A DNA stretch of 64,000 nt from Pseudopyrenochaeta lycopersici. Its lineage: Eukaryota; Ascomycota; Dothideomycetes; Pleosporales; Pseudopyrenochaetaceae. This document shows, in pieces, positions 1 through 11,154 of the stretch. The position numbers and the translations under genes are program-made. The notes under the pieces were generated by a model. That model saw only the letters and a program-made list of their open reading frames with translations, made no database searches and had not been told where the DNA came from. The stretch spans positions 434,001 to 498,000 of the forward strand of contig NHZP01000017.1 in the NCBI GenBank assembly GCA_003313425.1. The letters are read 5' to 3'. The stretch's first letter is position 1, and each line of letters opens with the position of its first letter.

Positions 1-1781
1 GGCAAGTCGCATGACGCGAGCTCACAGCTTCGGATCGAAGGGAGTCCTATCAATAGCGAGTTACGCAAGAAGCTGAGGCGTCGAAGCAACTTAGATGAGC
101 ACAGTGACTTGGCTAAGAGAGAAGTGAAAACATCCCAATGGATTATGAATTTGAACGAGTTTGGCAAGTTCGACCGGAGAGAGGACATCATCACCTTTGA
201 GTACATGACACCCGTGAATTCCACAATTATCACTGACTAATCATTTCGAAGGTTACTTAAAATCGCATGCGTGGACTGCTCTCTATCCGGTAAGGTAGCA
301 GCATACTTTGACTTGGACATCAACTTCGAAGATCTAGCCAACCCACTTGACGGAGACATTAACCCATTCAATGTGGCGAGACTGAGGTTACAGACTCTGG
401 AGGCAATTGACGGCGACTTTAACATTGAAATCGAGGCCACAGCCGCTGCTACCATTAGTTGCTCATTTCCCGGCGGCTGCTCAAAGGGAAAATATATGCA
501 GCAAGGGAAGAAATTTCAGCCAACTGAGAGGCGCGAAGGCTCCGGAATCAAGGTAATACTTGGCTATTTCAGCCTTGAATCAGTGTTAATACCTGTCTAG
601 GTTGGTGGCCTGACACTTGACGCAAGCTTTAGTCTTGGCCTGGCTATAGGATTGGAAGTAAACGCCAGCGTGAATGTGTATGTGTAGTTTCCTCCTTACT
701 TGTTCTTCCCATTCAAACTGACATGTGCCCCAAAATACAGAACCTTTCCTGTCAAAGTGGATGCTCCAGGAAACAAGGGCTTATATAAGAACTTTTTCGG
801 TGACGGGTCTGGTAAGGATGAACTCACTCGTCTCGTGAAGCCCAGGCTTGGTAAGGCGGTTTTCAACAAGGATGCTGTGGCTCGTATTTGTGGATTTGTT
901 GCCCTTGGACCAGCTATTACCATCGAAGCGCGCATCAACGATAATGCTGGTATCTCGCTGTCGGCAAGACTGGATTTACCGAGGATCAAATTTTGCGCTG
1001 ACTTCGTTGAAGGTACATCTAACCCGGATGGGTGCACACGCAACCTCGCTAACAATCATCTTAGACGTCAACAGCAAGTGCGACTCCGGCTCATTCGACA
1101 AAGCGATCAAACTTTCGGCGGAGATTGGCGCGGGTCTCGCAGTATCGGGGCAAGCGTTCGTGGAGACACCTGTTGGTCAAATCAGTATTCCCGCGTGGAA
1201 CCTGGAAACAACTGGCTTGTATTGGAAGTGGCCACTTGGAGATGTTTGCCTCGACATGAAAGGTGATGACGACAGTGATGGCATTGGTAAGGATCTGCCT
1301 CCACCACCTGATACACCAGACGAGGATAGTGAATCTGATGACCCTGACTTTGGTGTCAGCCCACCAAATAATGGCACTGGGCCAGGAGCTCCGGGATACG
1401 AGGCTGGATTGTATGATTGTAGCAGTGTCGCGGCCTCACCTGGTGGTCAACCGTGCGGTAACAGGGTTATGCTTTGCTCCGATGCGTCCCATTGGTCTTG
1501 TGGAGATGGGCAAGAAGGTATTGTACCACCGGGAACTTTTTGCGCATGGTTAGTACTGTTCCTAGCTGTAAAACTTTAAGCCAGTTTCCTAACATAAAAG
1601 CAGCGGCGCGTTTCGATACCCTGGGTGGCTTCCACCAGCTGCAGCGAAGCCCTCATGTAGACAGGGCATTGTTTGCGTCGGCGATACGAGGTTCAGCGTT
1701 TATTCGCCGGCTAATATTGAGCCTTCTCAAGCGGTGGCGCCGGGAATGGTGTGTAGAAATGGCGAGCTTGTCGCGGGTTGA
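1..1781 (+). CDS. Secreted-type protein with cysteine-rich C-terminal repeats (5'-partial)
   Basis: The gene enters from the left edge already open. Hand splicing gives exons 1-200, 252-552, 601-677, 741-1012, 1065-1548 and 1601-1781, all in phase, for 504 residues ending at TGA. Introns are 48-63 nt with GT-AG ends, and several have clear CTGAC or CTAAC branch sites. The middle part alternates hydrophobic and polar residues like a beta-rich domain. An acidic Pro/Asp linker (DLPPPPDTPDEDSESDD) follows. The C-terminus has two related Cys-rich units, each ending in a PPGTFC or APGMVC motif, which suggests carbohydrate or wall binding. It could belong to the large DUF7029/DUF7223-type fungal secreted proteins, but that is a guess. 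The N-terminus and any signal peptide lie outside the window. Confidence 0.72.
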
Positions 1782-2410
1782 AAGACAGAACCACAATAAT
1801 TGGGCAGCGGAAATATTTGTCATCTCTACAGGCTTCTTATAGGTCTTTTCTTCATAATTTTTGTCATTCCTTACCGTTGGCTATCTTCCATGATTCATGT
1901 AGGAACTACACCAGTTGGAGCCTGCCACTTCTGGGCGAGCTTAGAATGAATCATCGTGTTGTCTACCATCCCTGCAGAATCCAGTTTCTCTCATTGAGCG
2001 TCGCATAGGTTTCAAGACGTTGTCTATTTTCAACGTCGTAATGCGCCTAGTGGAGGAGTAAGAAGGCAAACAGGGACGGCAAGGACGAAGACTTGAACCT
2101 TAACGCAGCTCAGTTACCCAATTGTCTTGTGCAGTTGAGCAAGGCCTCTTGGTAACGTAGCCCTTACAATTTGCTTTCCATAGAAGTGCGATTGGAGCAG
2201 TAGCAACGCCAAAGGTCACAAATTTACGATGTGGCCTTGGAATTATGCAACCATATTTCCAGTTCGACTTCTTATCAACAAATCGGAGCTCGAATACTCC
2301 AGAAGTCCAAATAGTGACAAAATATGTAGTTCTGAGCATGTCCTTTAGTTTAAATGATATGGCCTATCATAATTGGGCAATATAAGCCTTCTCTTACGAC
2401 TACTATGGCG
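1782..2410. other. Intergenic, convergent 3' ends
   Basis: This lies between the 3' ends of the secreted-type gene (+) and the rhodopsin-domain gene (-). Only short unsupported ORFs are present. No repeat or RNA gene was seen. Confidence 0.5.
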
Positions 2411-3786
2411 CTATTTTGTCCTTACCCTTTGCTCCATTTCTGCGGAGGACACATGGATATTAGTCTGGACTGTGATACATTCCCGCTCAACTGTCTCGAT
2501 AGAGTGTTTCTTCAGGGATCCTCCTGTTTCAACCCAACAGCAGCCATTATCTCGCTCCAGTAGCTCGTACTCGTCATTTTGTGGCTCCTTTGCCTTGATT
2601 ATGCCATGGTCCAATCCTGAGGCCCTGACGCTGGGTTTACTGAGCTGAGCTGAATCTAAGCTGTTTCCAAGACGCGACCCCCAGGGTAGGAGCTTGACGA
2701 TTGGTCTAAGCGAAGGGAGGCAAATACAAATGACTCCTATACAGTTCTCCATTGCACTCCAAAACACAGCGTTTTCTACAGACCAATTTACAGGGAATGC
2801 TCGAACGTCTAGGAGAAGTAGTAGACGAAGTCGAATGGCCGATGCAATTAGAACGCTTGGAGAAAGTAAATGTTAGTCATCGTCCAGGAAGCCTCAAAGC
2901 TGGAGTATGAAGACTTACAAGCCACCGATAAGCATAAAACCTGAAACACATAGCTTCTGTGTCACTGTGATCCTCAATCTCCAGACATATGGCATGGGAA
3001 GTACAAGTAAAAGGAGATCAGCTACGATATTCGGAATAGATGTGGCGAAGAAAAATGGCGCCAGCTCTATGCACCTCGCTGAGGGCATTAAGGCGGGCGT
3101 CCAGAGGGAAGCGACAGGGACACATTGGAAAATCGTTATCAGTACCTGCATTTAATCAGGACATATAATACTTTACGGTGCGGATGAGGGATAAGCGTTG
3201 TGGTGAGAGTGTGACGTGAAGAAATGCCCAAAACTTACCGATGAGGTAAACCACACTACTGTAAACGCAGTAACAATGTAGATTGGAAGACGTATTGAAG
3301 AAGTTTTGAACAATCTCCAATAGAAGGCTAATATGGAGGCTTTCAGACTGAACTGGGCGGCGTAATAAAACAACTCAGCCACATACACAGTCTTCGAGTT
3401 TGCTTCGACGGTGCTCTCTGGGATTTGCTCTCCCCGAATTGCAGCATCGCCTGGAAGATCTAACTCGGATGTCAGACTACGAAGAGGGTACAAGCAACAT
3501 GTAGTTCTTACCTACGAGAATGAGAGAAATGAATACTCCCACTGTAACCTTCATAGTTGATTGCATCAGTATGTGCCATATAATGGAAGCTATTCCTGGA
3601 ACATACCAGCCCAACAAAGGAGAGCCAGTCATCAAGCCATATTCCAGCTCTAGAAATCTTCCGCGCCGTGAAACGAAGTATGACAGCAAGTGTACTTAGA
3701 GGAAAGCAAATAGATATCGCAATGATGGTTCGATTTCTATAGCCATACGTGAGATGGGCTACGTTTGCTGAAGATAGTCCCGACAT
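2411..3786 (-). CDS. SAT4-type fungal rhodopsin-domain integral membrane protein
   Basis: This is a five-exon gene: 3786-3607, 3548-3512, 3450-3239, 3145-2919 and 2855-2411. Every junction is in phase with GT-AG ends, giving 366 residues. The splicing rebuilds the hallmark order of the fungal rhodopsin-domain family. A first helix is followed by RFTARKIS and LDDWLSFVGL. Next come the KTVYVAELFYYAAQFSLKAS block, FYWRLF, the IFQCVP motif with its downstream Cys, and two late helices ending in a charged cytoplasmic tail. Such proteins are seven-helix plasma-membrane proteins of unknown ligand, often linked to secondary metabolism or host sensing. No biosynthetic genes lie beside it here. The start is the ATG that places the N-terminus just before helix 1. 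Function beyond the family is not inferred. Confidence 0.85.
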
Positions 3787-6542
3787 TTTGGGGATGGTAG
3801 CAAGACAATGTGCATCGAATGTATATAAAGAATGAATTTTGCAAGCTGTTACATAGTCGTTGACCATTCCTGATCAAGCACTGTATTTGCATTTAGTTAT
3901 AACCATCCCATTAGACTAATTGTGCCGCAAAGGGGTTGAAACAGGAACAGACAAAGAACTTCGCCATTAATTGGTCGCCTGCGACCTTCAGCTGAATGCG
4001 TTGAGAAAGTTTGGTGGCAATACGATGGGATGCTTGGCAGACCCAGTAACGTTTCCGCTTCGCTTGAAAACGCCTTAGGCGATGCGGGATGCTCGCCAAT
4101 TCTGTGCGTATTCCTAATCCCATCGAACAGTGCACACTGTTCAGATCTTTGAAAAGTTTCACCTGTATCAATCGCTTCTATTGGCCATGCGGATCAATTG
4201 AAAGGGGTCCTGAGTCGAGCGAAGTTGGCGGCTCGTAGGCTGGAACACCCTTCTCTGGAACCTAAGACACAATGAAAGGTCGCTGTACGCCACGTTGGGC
4301 TCTAGCTTCAGATTCACAAGTGTCTCACTGGTCGTCCCTTACGCCATCAAAGCGCGCCATTCAAGCTTTGCTGTCTCTGCAAAACATAATGCAGATGAAA
4401 TACGCTAGCATCTAAGCTGGCCAATGTTTCCTTAGCAAACCGCGCTTCCCTGCGTTTGTACCGTGAACCTGTTTGCAAAATTCTTTGTCCCAGGTTCGCC
4501 TCGCATATGCATGTGAAAGGAGTTAATGATGGGCCTAGAAGATTTACATGAGGCATATTTTTGCTTCTGCGCCGTATAATGCCCGTGTATATATGGCGTG
4601 AGCGTTTATTCATGGCGACATACAGCTACACAAATTCTAAGTTGATCATTTAAAGTTCGGGAAGATCGACCCGTAGGCCGGGGAACGAATGATCTTTGCG
4701 TGTCTTCCTTTGCAGCAGCTCGCATATGAATCGGAAGCCAGATCCCCGGATCCGCGTTGGCTACACCAATTACAGCTCATGCTCGGCTGAGACCATAACA
4801 AGCCTCATGAAGCCCCGCTTTGGATGCTGTTTCTATATATTTCCTTTTAGAAGGAATTTGATGATCGGAAAGTCACCTGGAAATCACTTGCGCGCAAGCT
4901 TTACATGTCGTTGAATCGCGCCAGGCGTTTTCTGTCAACTACCTCGAAGATTGTAGCGACATTAAAGTAAGCAACTTCTACACAATATATTACTCGAAGA
5001 ACGAAAGGGGTTGTAAAATGCACAAACCTCGATCCAACCGCACCTTAATGCACCTATTTGCGACAATGCAATGACAAATATATTCCATAAGATGTTCCTT
5101 ATACGGCAAACAAATGCATCTTGTCAATCATAGCTAATGGCGTGACATGGCATGGCTTTCTCCTTCCGCCCACAATCCCAAGATCCTCGTGCCACTTTGA
5201 GCCTCATGACTCGCTACGAGTTCACCGATCTGAAAACAATTGATCGACGTATGCGAGTCAACATGTCGGTCCCCTTGATATTAACAGGCGAGCACTGGCG
5301 TAACAATGAACCTACTCACCAGAATCTAAGCGAAAATGGCTTGCATGCAACACTGGCGTAACATGAATACGAAGCAACCCCTCAAGCTATCGCGTGTGTC
5401 GTTCCGTTCCGCTACGTCATCCTTGTCGAGGCACACTAGCACACAAAATGAGAGCCATTTCTACCAAGCGGAAGGCCCTCCTATTCATCCGCGAGCTTTG
5501 GGCATATTTCTTTCGTATTTCTGCATTCGTGCGACTCTCAAGTTTGCTTGATTGCTTATGATTCGTCGGTTCACCATACATGCGACTACACACACCGTTC
5601 CGCATTGTTGTTATCAAATGGTCCAAAATGTTACTTTCATGATTTCAGTTTGGTGTCAGGGGAAATTCTTAGTGGCCGCACGCCAGAACTGACTTGATCT
5701 AAGTCAACGCAAGGAGCAACCACGATTTCCAAAACCATTCCAAATAGAACACGGTTCTTTGTCAATGTCGGAGTTCCGTCAGACGGCGTCATGGATCCAA
5801 GCCTGTTTTAAGTTGTATAAAGACTACCCGCAAGGTTGACTGCGTTGATTTTATCAGTCAAGACGATCACGTAGCTCAGTGGTGTGACATGAGTTTTTCA
5901 AGTAGTACAACGTGTTGAGTTTGGAGCGAACTAATAAACAGGCGACGTTCAAATCAACACAGAGAGAAGAAGCCGACAGTCAACTCCATTGTTTTTTGGT
6001 GGTGAAACGCTTGAACAGACATAGCGGAGCTGAAATAGGTCCCGCGTATCTTTCAGCGCATTTCTAAAGAGATATCTCACGGCATTCTAAGTATGTGGAG
6101 AAGGAAATCCACTGTTTGATGTCATGAGGAAAAAAATGACTGTTAACGGACTGTGTGAATCAGCGAGATGCTGCTTTTTGAGCTTGCCGTTAGAATTACA
6201 CAACACACTATTATCTCACTGTCCCCGAGTGACCAGGTACGTTTGCTTACTAATTCATCCTTCTAGAAGCATTAAATAGCAATTATTTCGAAAGTGATGC
6301 TGAGTTCGGTGTCGTTTTATTCCGGATACCTTATCGTTGCGGAACGCGACCCCACTGGCCATCCGCTTGGACTTGCCCGATGTGGAGTAAGCGCATCTCC
6401 ACTCTGAGCATTGCCGTAACCGCTGACCGCGGCAGTGTGTTGAACAGCAAGTAGTTTTATCTTCTAGAGTGCCGTCGTGGGAGTTCCTTCATTGTTCTCA
6501 TACACCGCTCAAATTATTCAAATTATTCATTAGTCCAGGAGA
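3787..6542. other. Gene-poor intergenic stretch
   Basis: These 2.76 kb have only short unsupported ORFs on both strands. A 13-bp direct repeat (cactggcgtaaca) occurs near 5294 and 5351. A tRNA-like A box/B box pair near 5870-5960 does not fold (see rejected). No transposon ends or coding remnants were recognised. Confidence 0.45.
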
Positions 6543-7835
6543 ATGCCGCTTTCAGCAGAAATCAAAGCATCCATCGAAGATTCAGTCGCTAAGAACTTTA
6601 GCGATGAACTCGCCTTCGTCCAGAAAGCGATCCGATATGGAGGTCAGCGTGGCCAAGAACACGAAATTCAGGACGAACTGTTTCGCCAATATACAGCACG
6701 CGGATACTCAACCAAGAAACTCGAAATGGATCAAAAGGTGCTGTCTCAGCATTCCGGTGCTGGAAGATTCAGTGCACAGCATTCCAAAGCACCAGTGGTT
6801 GTCGGAGTTCATGAGCCCAAATCTACAACGCCAGGTGGAAAGAGTTTGATTTTGAATGGACATATCGATATCGTTCCAACTGGGCCCGTAGAGCTGTGGA
6901 CGAATGATCCGTACTCTGGCTTGATAGAAGGCGATTGGCTGTATGGTCGTGGAAGCTGTGATATGCTTGCAGGCGCTGTATCCAACTTGTTTGCATTAGA
7001 TGCTCTCCGTAGCATTGGGAAGCAACCAGCGTCCAAAGTGATCATTGAATCCGTACCAGAGGAAGAATCTACCGGGAACGGCACTATGACCACTCATTTG
7101 GCAGGATACACTGCTGATGCGGTGTTGATTCCAGAGCCAACCAACGAGCAGCTTGTTCGCGCCAACGTGGGTGTCATATGGTTCAAGGTTGCGGTTGCTG
7201 GCCGACCCGTCCATGTACTAAAAGCAAAGGAGGGATCAAATGCCATCGAATCCATATGGAAGATTGTGGGCGCATTGAAAGAACTCGAGAAAGACATGAA
7301 TGATCAGAAAAAGGGGAGGTTGTATTTTGAGCAGTTGGCCCAACCTATTAATCTTAATGTTGCCATGATCGAAGGCGGAGATTGGGCAAGTTCAGTGCCA
7401 GCCTGGTGTACGATTGACTGCCGCGTAGCGCTCTTTCCAGGAGTCACTGCCCAGGAGGTAGCTGACAGAATCGAGAGTACGATTCAGCAGGTTTCAAAGA
7501 CTGATGCTTTCCTCCGCGATTCCCCTCCCAAACTAAGTTGGAACGGCTTCTTCGCTGAGGGCTACGTTCTCGAGCCTGGTAGCGAAGCCGAAGAGGTGTT
7601 GAAGAGAGCGCACCAGCAGGTTATGGGGAAAGAACTGGAAAGTGTTACGATGCCAGCATATCTCGACACACGCATCTTTGCATTGGAACAAAAGATACCT
7701 GCGCTTTGTTACGGACCGATTGGCGAGTCTATGCACGGCTTTGATGAACGAGTCAGTATCAGCAGCATTCAAAGAGTTACGACAGCAATTGCGTTGTTTA
7801 TCGCCGAATGGTGTGGACTAGAGGACATTGCGTAA
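6543..7835 (+). CDS. M20-family metallopeptidase (ArgE/DapE/acetylornithine deacetylase-like)
   Basis: This is an intronless 430-residue ORF from ATG to TAA. M20 zinc-site motifs are visible in order. GHIDIVP (His107, Asp109) comes first, then GRGSCDMLAG (Asp140), the catalytic/ligand glutamates of PEEEST (about 173-175), and a late MHGFDERVS (His near 398). The central part (about 200-315) fits the dimerisation lid. M20 enzymes hydrolyse amide bonds of N-acyl amino acids or small peptides with two metal ions. Fungal paralogues like this are usually cytosolic and of unknown substrate; no signal peptide is evident. Length matches the family. It stands alone, with over 900 bp of non-coding DNA on the right and 2.7 kb on the left, so context does not refine the substrate. 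The specific reaction is not assigned. Confidence 0.9.
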   Translation: MPLSAEIKASIEDSVAKNFSDELAFVQKAIRYGGQRGQEHEIQDELFRQYTARGYSTKKLEMDQKVLSQHSGAGRFSAQHSKAPVVVGVHEPKSTTPGGKSLILNGHIDIVPTGPVELWTNDPYSGLIEGDWLYGRGSCDMLAGAVSNLFALDALRSIGKQPASKVIIESVPEEESTGNGTMTTHLAGYTADAVLIPEPTNEQLVRANVGVIWFKVAVAGRPVHVLKAKEGSNAIESIWKIVGALKELEKDMNDQKKGRLYFEQLAQPINLNVAMIEGGDWASSVPAWCTIDCRVALFPGVTAQEVADRIESTIQQVSKTDAFLRDSPPKLSWNGFFAEGYVLEPGSEAEEVLKRAHQQVMGKELESVTMPAYLDTRIFALEQKIPALCYGPIGESMHGFDERVSISSIQRVTTAIALFIAEWCGLEDIA

Positions 7836-8748
7836 GGGAAAATAAGTCAAAGTGTATAGAAGAGTTTTGTACATAGCGAAGCAATTCCCAGCATTTCACG
7901 CACTTACAAGCGAGGTTAGGTTCAAGAGGGCTTCCAAAAGCAACTACAATCTTGCTGGAATGCGAAATTCTTCGTCTCCAACCATTTGTCAAATACTATT
8001 TTGGCCTCTTTTGTCCTTTCTCAAGCAAGGAAATATGGGACCAAATCCCTAGCAAAATCACACATGAAAAATAAAGATAATGACAGGAAGTGGTGAAAGA
8101 CATCCAGCTTTATGAAACTGTGTGCGCATTCTCATTTTTCTAACACAGTAGTAAATTCCATCGTAAACCATATTAATACTTCGCTTGCTACCTTACGCTA
8201 CGAGAGTACTAGTACCATTTATGTTTTAAAAACGTCGTATCCCATCAAGTCTTAAAGGCGCCACCTCCTAATAGCTGGTAAGCTAGATTGGACGAACATG
8301 TTGACTTCTCGATAGAGCATAGCATCAACACGGCGCGCTATGGCTATTCTTCACGCATACCAGGGTGCCAAGTAAGTATATGGACCAATTCAACACCGTT
8401 CCATATCAAGGTTTAAATTCAATTCGACCATTTGATGCACCTGAAGCTTCTGCTGCGTCCCCTTGAAGAGCTTCTGTAAATTTCCAAGCAATATTTCATA
8501 GCGACATCTGATTCCGAGAGCCGCTAATCACGACTGATCTCGAGAAAGGCCGTTTCGCAAAACAATACAAATTAAGAAACCGTAGCTTCCGACGAATAAA
8601 ACTTGCCTTAGGAAAACATCTAAGGCGCCAAATTTCACTTGACAACCCCTCAGGAAGAGTAGCGTCTATACCGTGTATTGATCACGCTGCCGCGCCATTA
8701 ACCCGAAAGGGCAGGCGAGTTTGGCAACGATCGAGTATTTTAAGGTAA
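7836..8748. other. Intergenic, convergent 3' ends
   Basis: This is AT-rich sequence between the M20 peptidase (+) and the Ulp1-like gene (-). No supported gene, repeat or RNA was seen. Confidence 0.5.
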
Positions 8749-11154
8749 TCATAGGACCGTCGTTCGAGGGCCAAGCTCCTCACTGGATTGCAGCTGTGCA
8801 TGGAGGATCCCAGTACTTCCGTCATTAACTGACAAAATCTCGTTCAAGTCTCCGATACTTTCCTCGAAAATAAGATTGGCGTGTCCCTGAGGCCGAATGA
8901 CATCCAAGCTGGCGTCAACAACTGTGGTACGGTCCGGAGAATCCAATCGGATACTCTCAGTACGGGCACTTGAAGAGAGATCACGTCGCCTACCACCTTC
9001 TAGGTTATGTAGGAGGTAATCAGTGTCTGATCCATCAACGAATGGACCATTTGCAGCGATAAGGTCCGGAACCGGCGTGCGATCGTGGTAAGAGTAATTT
9101 CTCATCCCAATAAGCTGTTGCTGGATAGGGAAGACGTGTCGACTTGAAGCCTCGAAAGAGGCCGGCAACTCTGCCCTCAGGGCCACTTCTTCGTCCAGAA
9201 GAGCATTTTGGTCGTGTTCGTACGCAAACCGAAGAGTATCGAGGCGACACTTCCAACGTGCCATAGCATGCTGCATGTCCCAGCGCACAAGTTGGGAATC
9301 AAAAGTACGCCCAAAAATCGCAGGAAAGTCCTCGTGTAACTCGAGCTGGCATTCACACTCTCTGCCCGCGTTCTGATACCACTTGATGTGATTTATCAAC
9401 GTTTTTGTCATCTTATAGACAAAGGGACCGCACGGCCCAATATCCCCACTGAACAGATTGTCTCGATTTTGGTTTGGACTGTGCACCTCCGGTTGGAATC
9501 TCCACTGGTATAGATCTTCATCGAGGATGAGAAGCAGCCCTTTGCCGACATTGCATCCGATGTCCCGACTAAATTTCCATTGGATGTACAGAGAATCGTA
9601 GTAATGCACACATTTGCCTAAACGGTCCAAGACTACAAGTGACCAATGGCTGCCCTTGGTACCATTATTTTCGACGCCGCCGAAAGCATCGTTGACGATG
9701 ATGAATATCCACCTCTTGTCACGAAAGCGAGCTCGGTAATTGTCGTACTCTCGCCCGGACCCATCGTTGCACATGGCTGCCAAGTAGAAAATCTGAGCGC
9801 TGTTGGAATTGGCGATATCAATACTGTAAACGTCGCAGAACTCATCACGTCGGAGAATTTCTAGGGCCATGTCGATGCTCTCACCGCGCATCCACGCCTC
9901 GGTACCGCAGCCCCAGTCAGTGAGTCTGACATAATGGAAGGCATCGTTCCTAATTGTGGCATCCCCGAGTTCTAGATATATTTCATCATTACAAGGAGGA
10001 TCATACACGGAATTGTGGTTCAAGGCAGCGTATCGGCGAGGATCAGGCAATGGTACAGGTGGGTCGCGCTGGACCAGAGCCTCATTCTCATTATGTGGAG
10101 GGCCTTTATATTTGCTCTGCGCATCGTTAGCAGGCTGTCGGTTATGATAAATCCTCAATATCTTTCGAAAAGCCGAGCAGGCTAGAATACGTACCTCTGC
10201 AGGGTCCCTTTGCTCCCAACCAAGCTTCCTCCAATTATCCCAATTCTTGGTAACGACATCGATGCTATACCTTCGTTTGAGCAACATTGGCCTCGTGCGC
10301 CTAATTGGAACATATCCAGTTCGCTCGTGGCCGCGCGAAGAAATAACAAACATCTTCCTGGTCTGTGAGCGCAGCATCTGTTGGGTCTTTGTGAAAATAT
10401 TTCCACGTTTGTAGTGGGCGTCTTTGGCGTTCTTGACACGAGCAGGGAAGTTTTCGAAAGTGAGGGGTGAATACACACGATCAGAGGAAGGAGCTGTATT
10501 CGTCGGCGTAGGTAGGGCAGGTGCAATATACCCGACCACGTCCTGTACAGGCGGGAGAGTGACTATAGCCGGGGTTGACATTTCGGCGTTTTGGTATTTG
10601 GGGTTGAATGGGGGTGATTGAGGCGCTGTAATGGTTGATTTGTACTCTATATGAGCATCCGGATGTGTGAGAGAGAAAACCTGGCAGCATGTTTCCTCTG
10701 CATGCTGCTGGACATCTATTTCGGCGGCCGTGGTAGAGGGCAAGGACAGCGGTGGCGCCGTCTTGACTGTCACTGGAGCGGGTGTGCACTCTTCAGCCTG
10801 CACTCTTTGCATCATTGTCGCGTTTAGGTATTCAATCACCTTGCCGGTGCTTGCGATCAAGGTTGACTTGGAAGTATCGCAAACGATTGAGACAGTGTAT
10901 GAGCAATAATTTGTTGCGAGTGCTAGAAAATTAGCAAGCGGTGATTGCTCCGGCGTTAATATAGGCGTATTTGCGCTTGTTTGCAAGTTTTGTTTGGTTG
11001 GAATTGAGGCTTTGGGTAAGTTTGTGTTGATGGTGGATGAAACCTGCTGGGATGATGTACCGAGAGATACAATATTTGTCTCGGTGCGTCGCAGGCGTCT
11101 GGTTGGGGCAAGAGAAGCGGCAGAGGAGATTAAAAACGACCAGAGGAGCGACAA
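8749..11154 (-). CDS. Ulp1/C48-like cysteine protease (SUMO protease fold), start uncertain
   Basis: The long open frame has 801 codons, but its first codon at 11154 is TTG. The first in-frame ATG is at 10815, which would give 688 residues. The catalytic domain spans roughly residues 400-640 (TTG numbering). It begins with a WMRGESIDMALEIL block matching the Ulp1 N-terminal substrate-entry motif. It contains His503 in GSHWSLVVLD, Asp520 in HYYDSL (spacing 17, as in yeast Ulp1) and Cys575 in GPCGPFVYKMT. The usual oxyanion Gln six residues before the Cys is Ser here. The N-terminal 300 residues are low complexity, and a basic linker precedes the domain. Ulp1-family enzymes process SUMO or related ubiquitin-like proteins; this divergent member could target another modifier. 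An upstream exon cannot be excluded. Confidence 0.75.
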   Translation of the reverse strand: MSLLWSFLISSAASLAPTRRLRRTETNIVSLGTSSQQVSSTINTNLPKASIPTKQNLQTSANTPILTPEQSPLANFLALATNYCSYTVSIVCDTSKSTLIASTGKVIEYLNATMMQRVQAEECTPAPVTVKTAPPLSLPSTTAAEIDVQQHAEETCCQVFSLTHPDAHIEYKSTITAPQSPPFNPKYQNAEMSTPAIVTLPPVQDVVGYIAPALPTPTNTAPSSDRVYSPLTFENFPARVKNAKDAHYKRGNIFTKTQQMLRSQTRKMFVISSRGHERTGYVPIRRTRPMLLKRRYSIDVVTKNWDNWRKLGWEQRDPAEVRILACSAFRKILRIYHNRQPANDAQSKYKGPPHNENEALVQRDPPVPLPDPRRYAALNHNSVYDPPCNDEIYLELGDATIRNDAFHYVRLTDWGCGTEAWMRGESIDMALEILRRDEFCDVYSIDIANSNSAQIFYLAAMCNDGSGREYDNYRARFRDKRWIFIIVNDAFGGVENNGTKGSHWSLVVLDRLGKCVHYYDSLYIQWKFSRDIGCNVGKGLLLILDEDLYQWRFQPEVHSPNQNRDNLFSGDIGPCGPFVYKMTKTLINHIKWYQNAGRECECQLELHEDFPAIFGRTFDSQLVRWDMQHAMARWKCRLDTLRFAYEHDQNALLDEEVALRAELPASFEASSRHVFPIQQQLIGMRNYSYHDRTPVPDLIAANGPFVDGSDTDYLLHNLEGGRRRDLSSSARTESIRLDSPDRTTVVDASLDVIRPQGHANLIFEESIGDLNEILSVNDGSTGILHAQLQSSEELGPRTTVL

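Noticed and set aside
5866..5965. tRNA-like A box (tagctcagtggt) and B box (gttcaaatc)
   Set aside because: The T-arm and acceptor stems do not pair and the spacing would need an odd intron.
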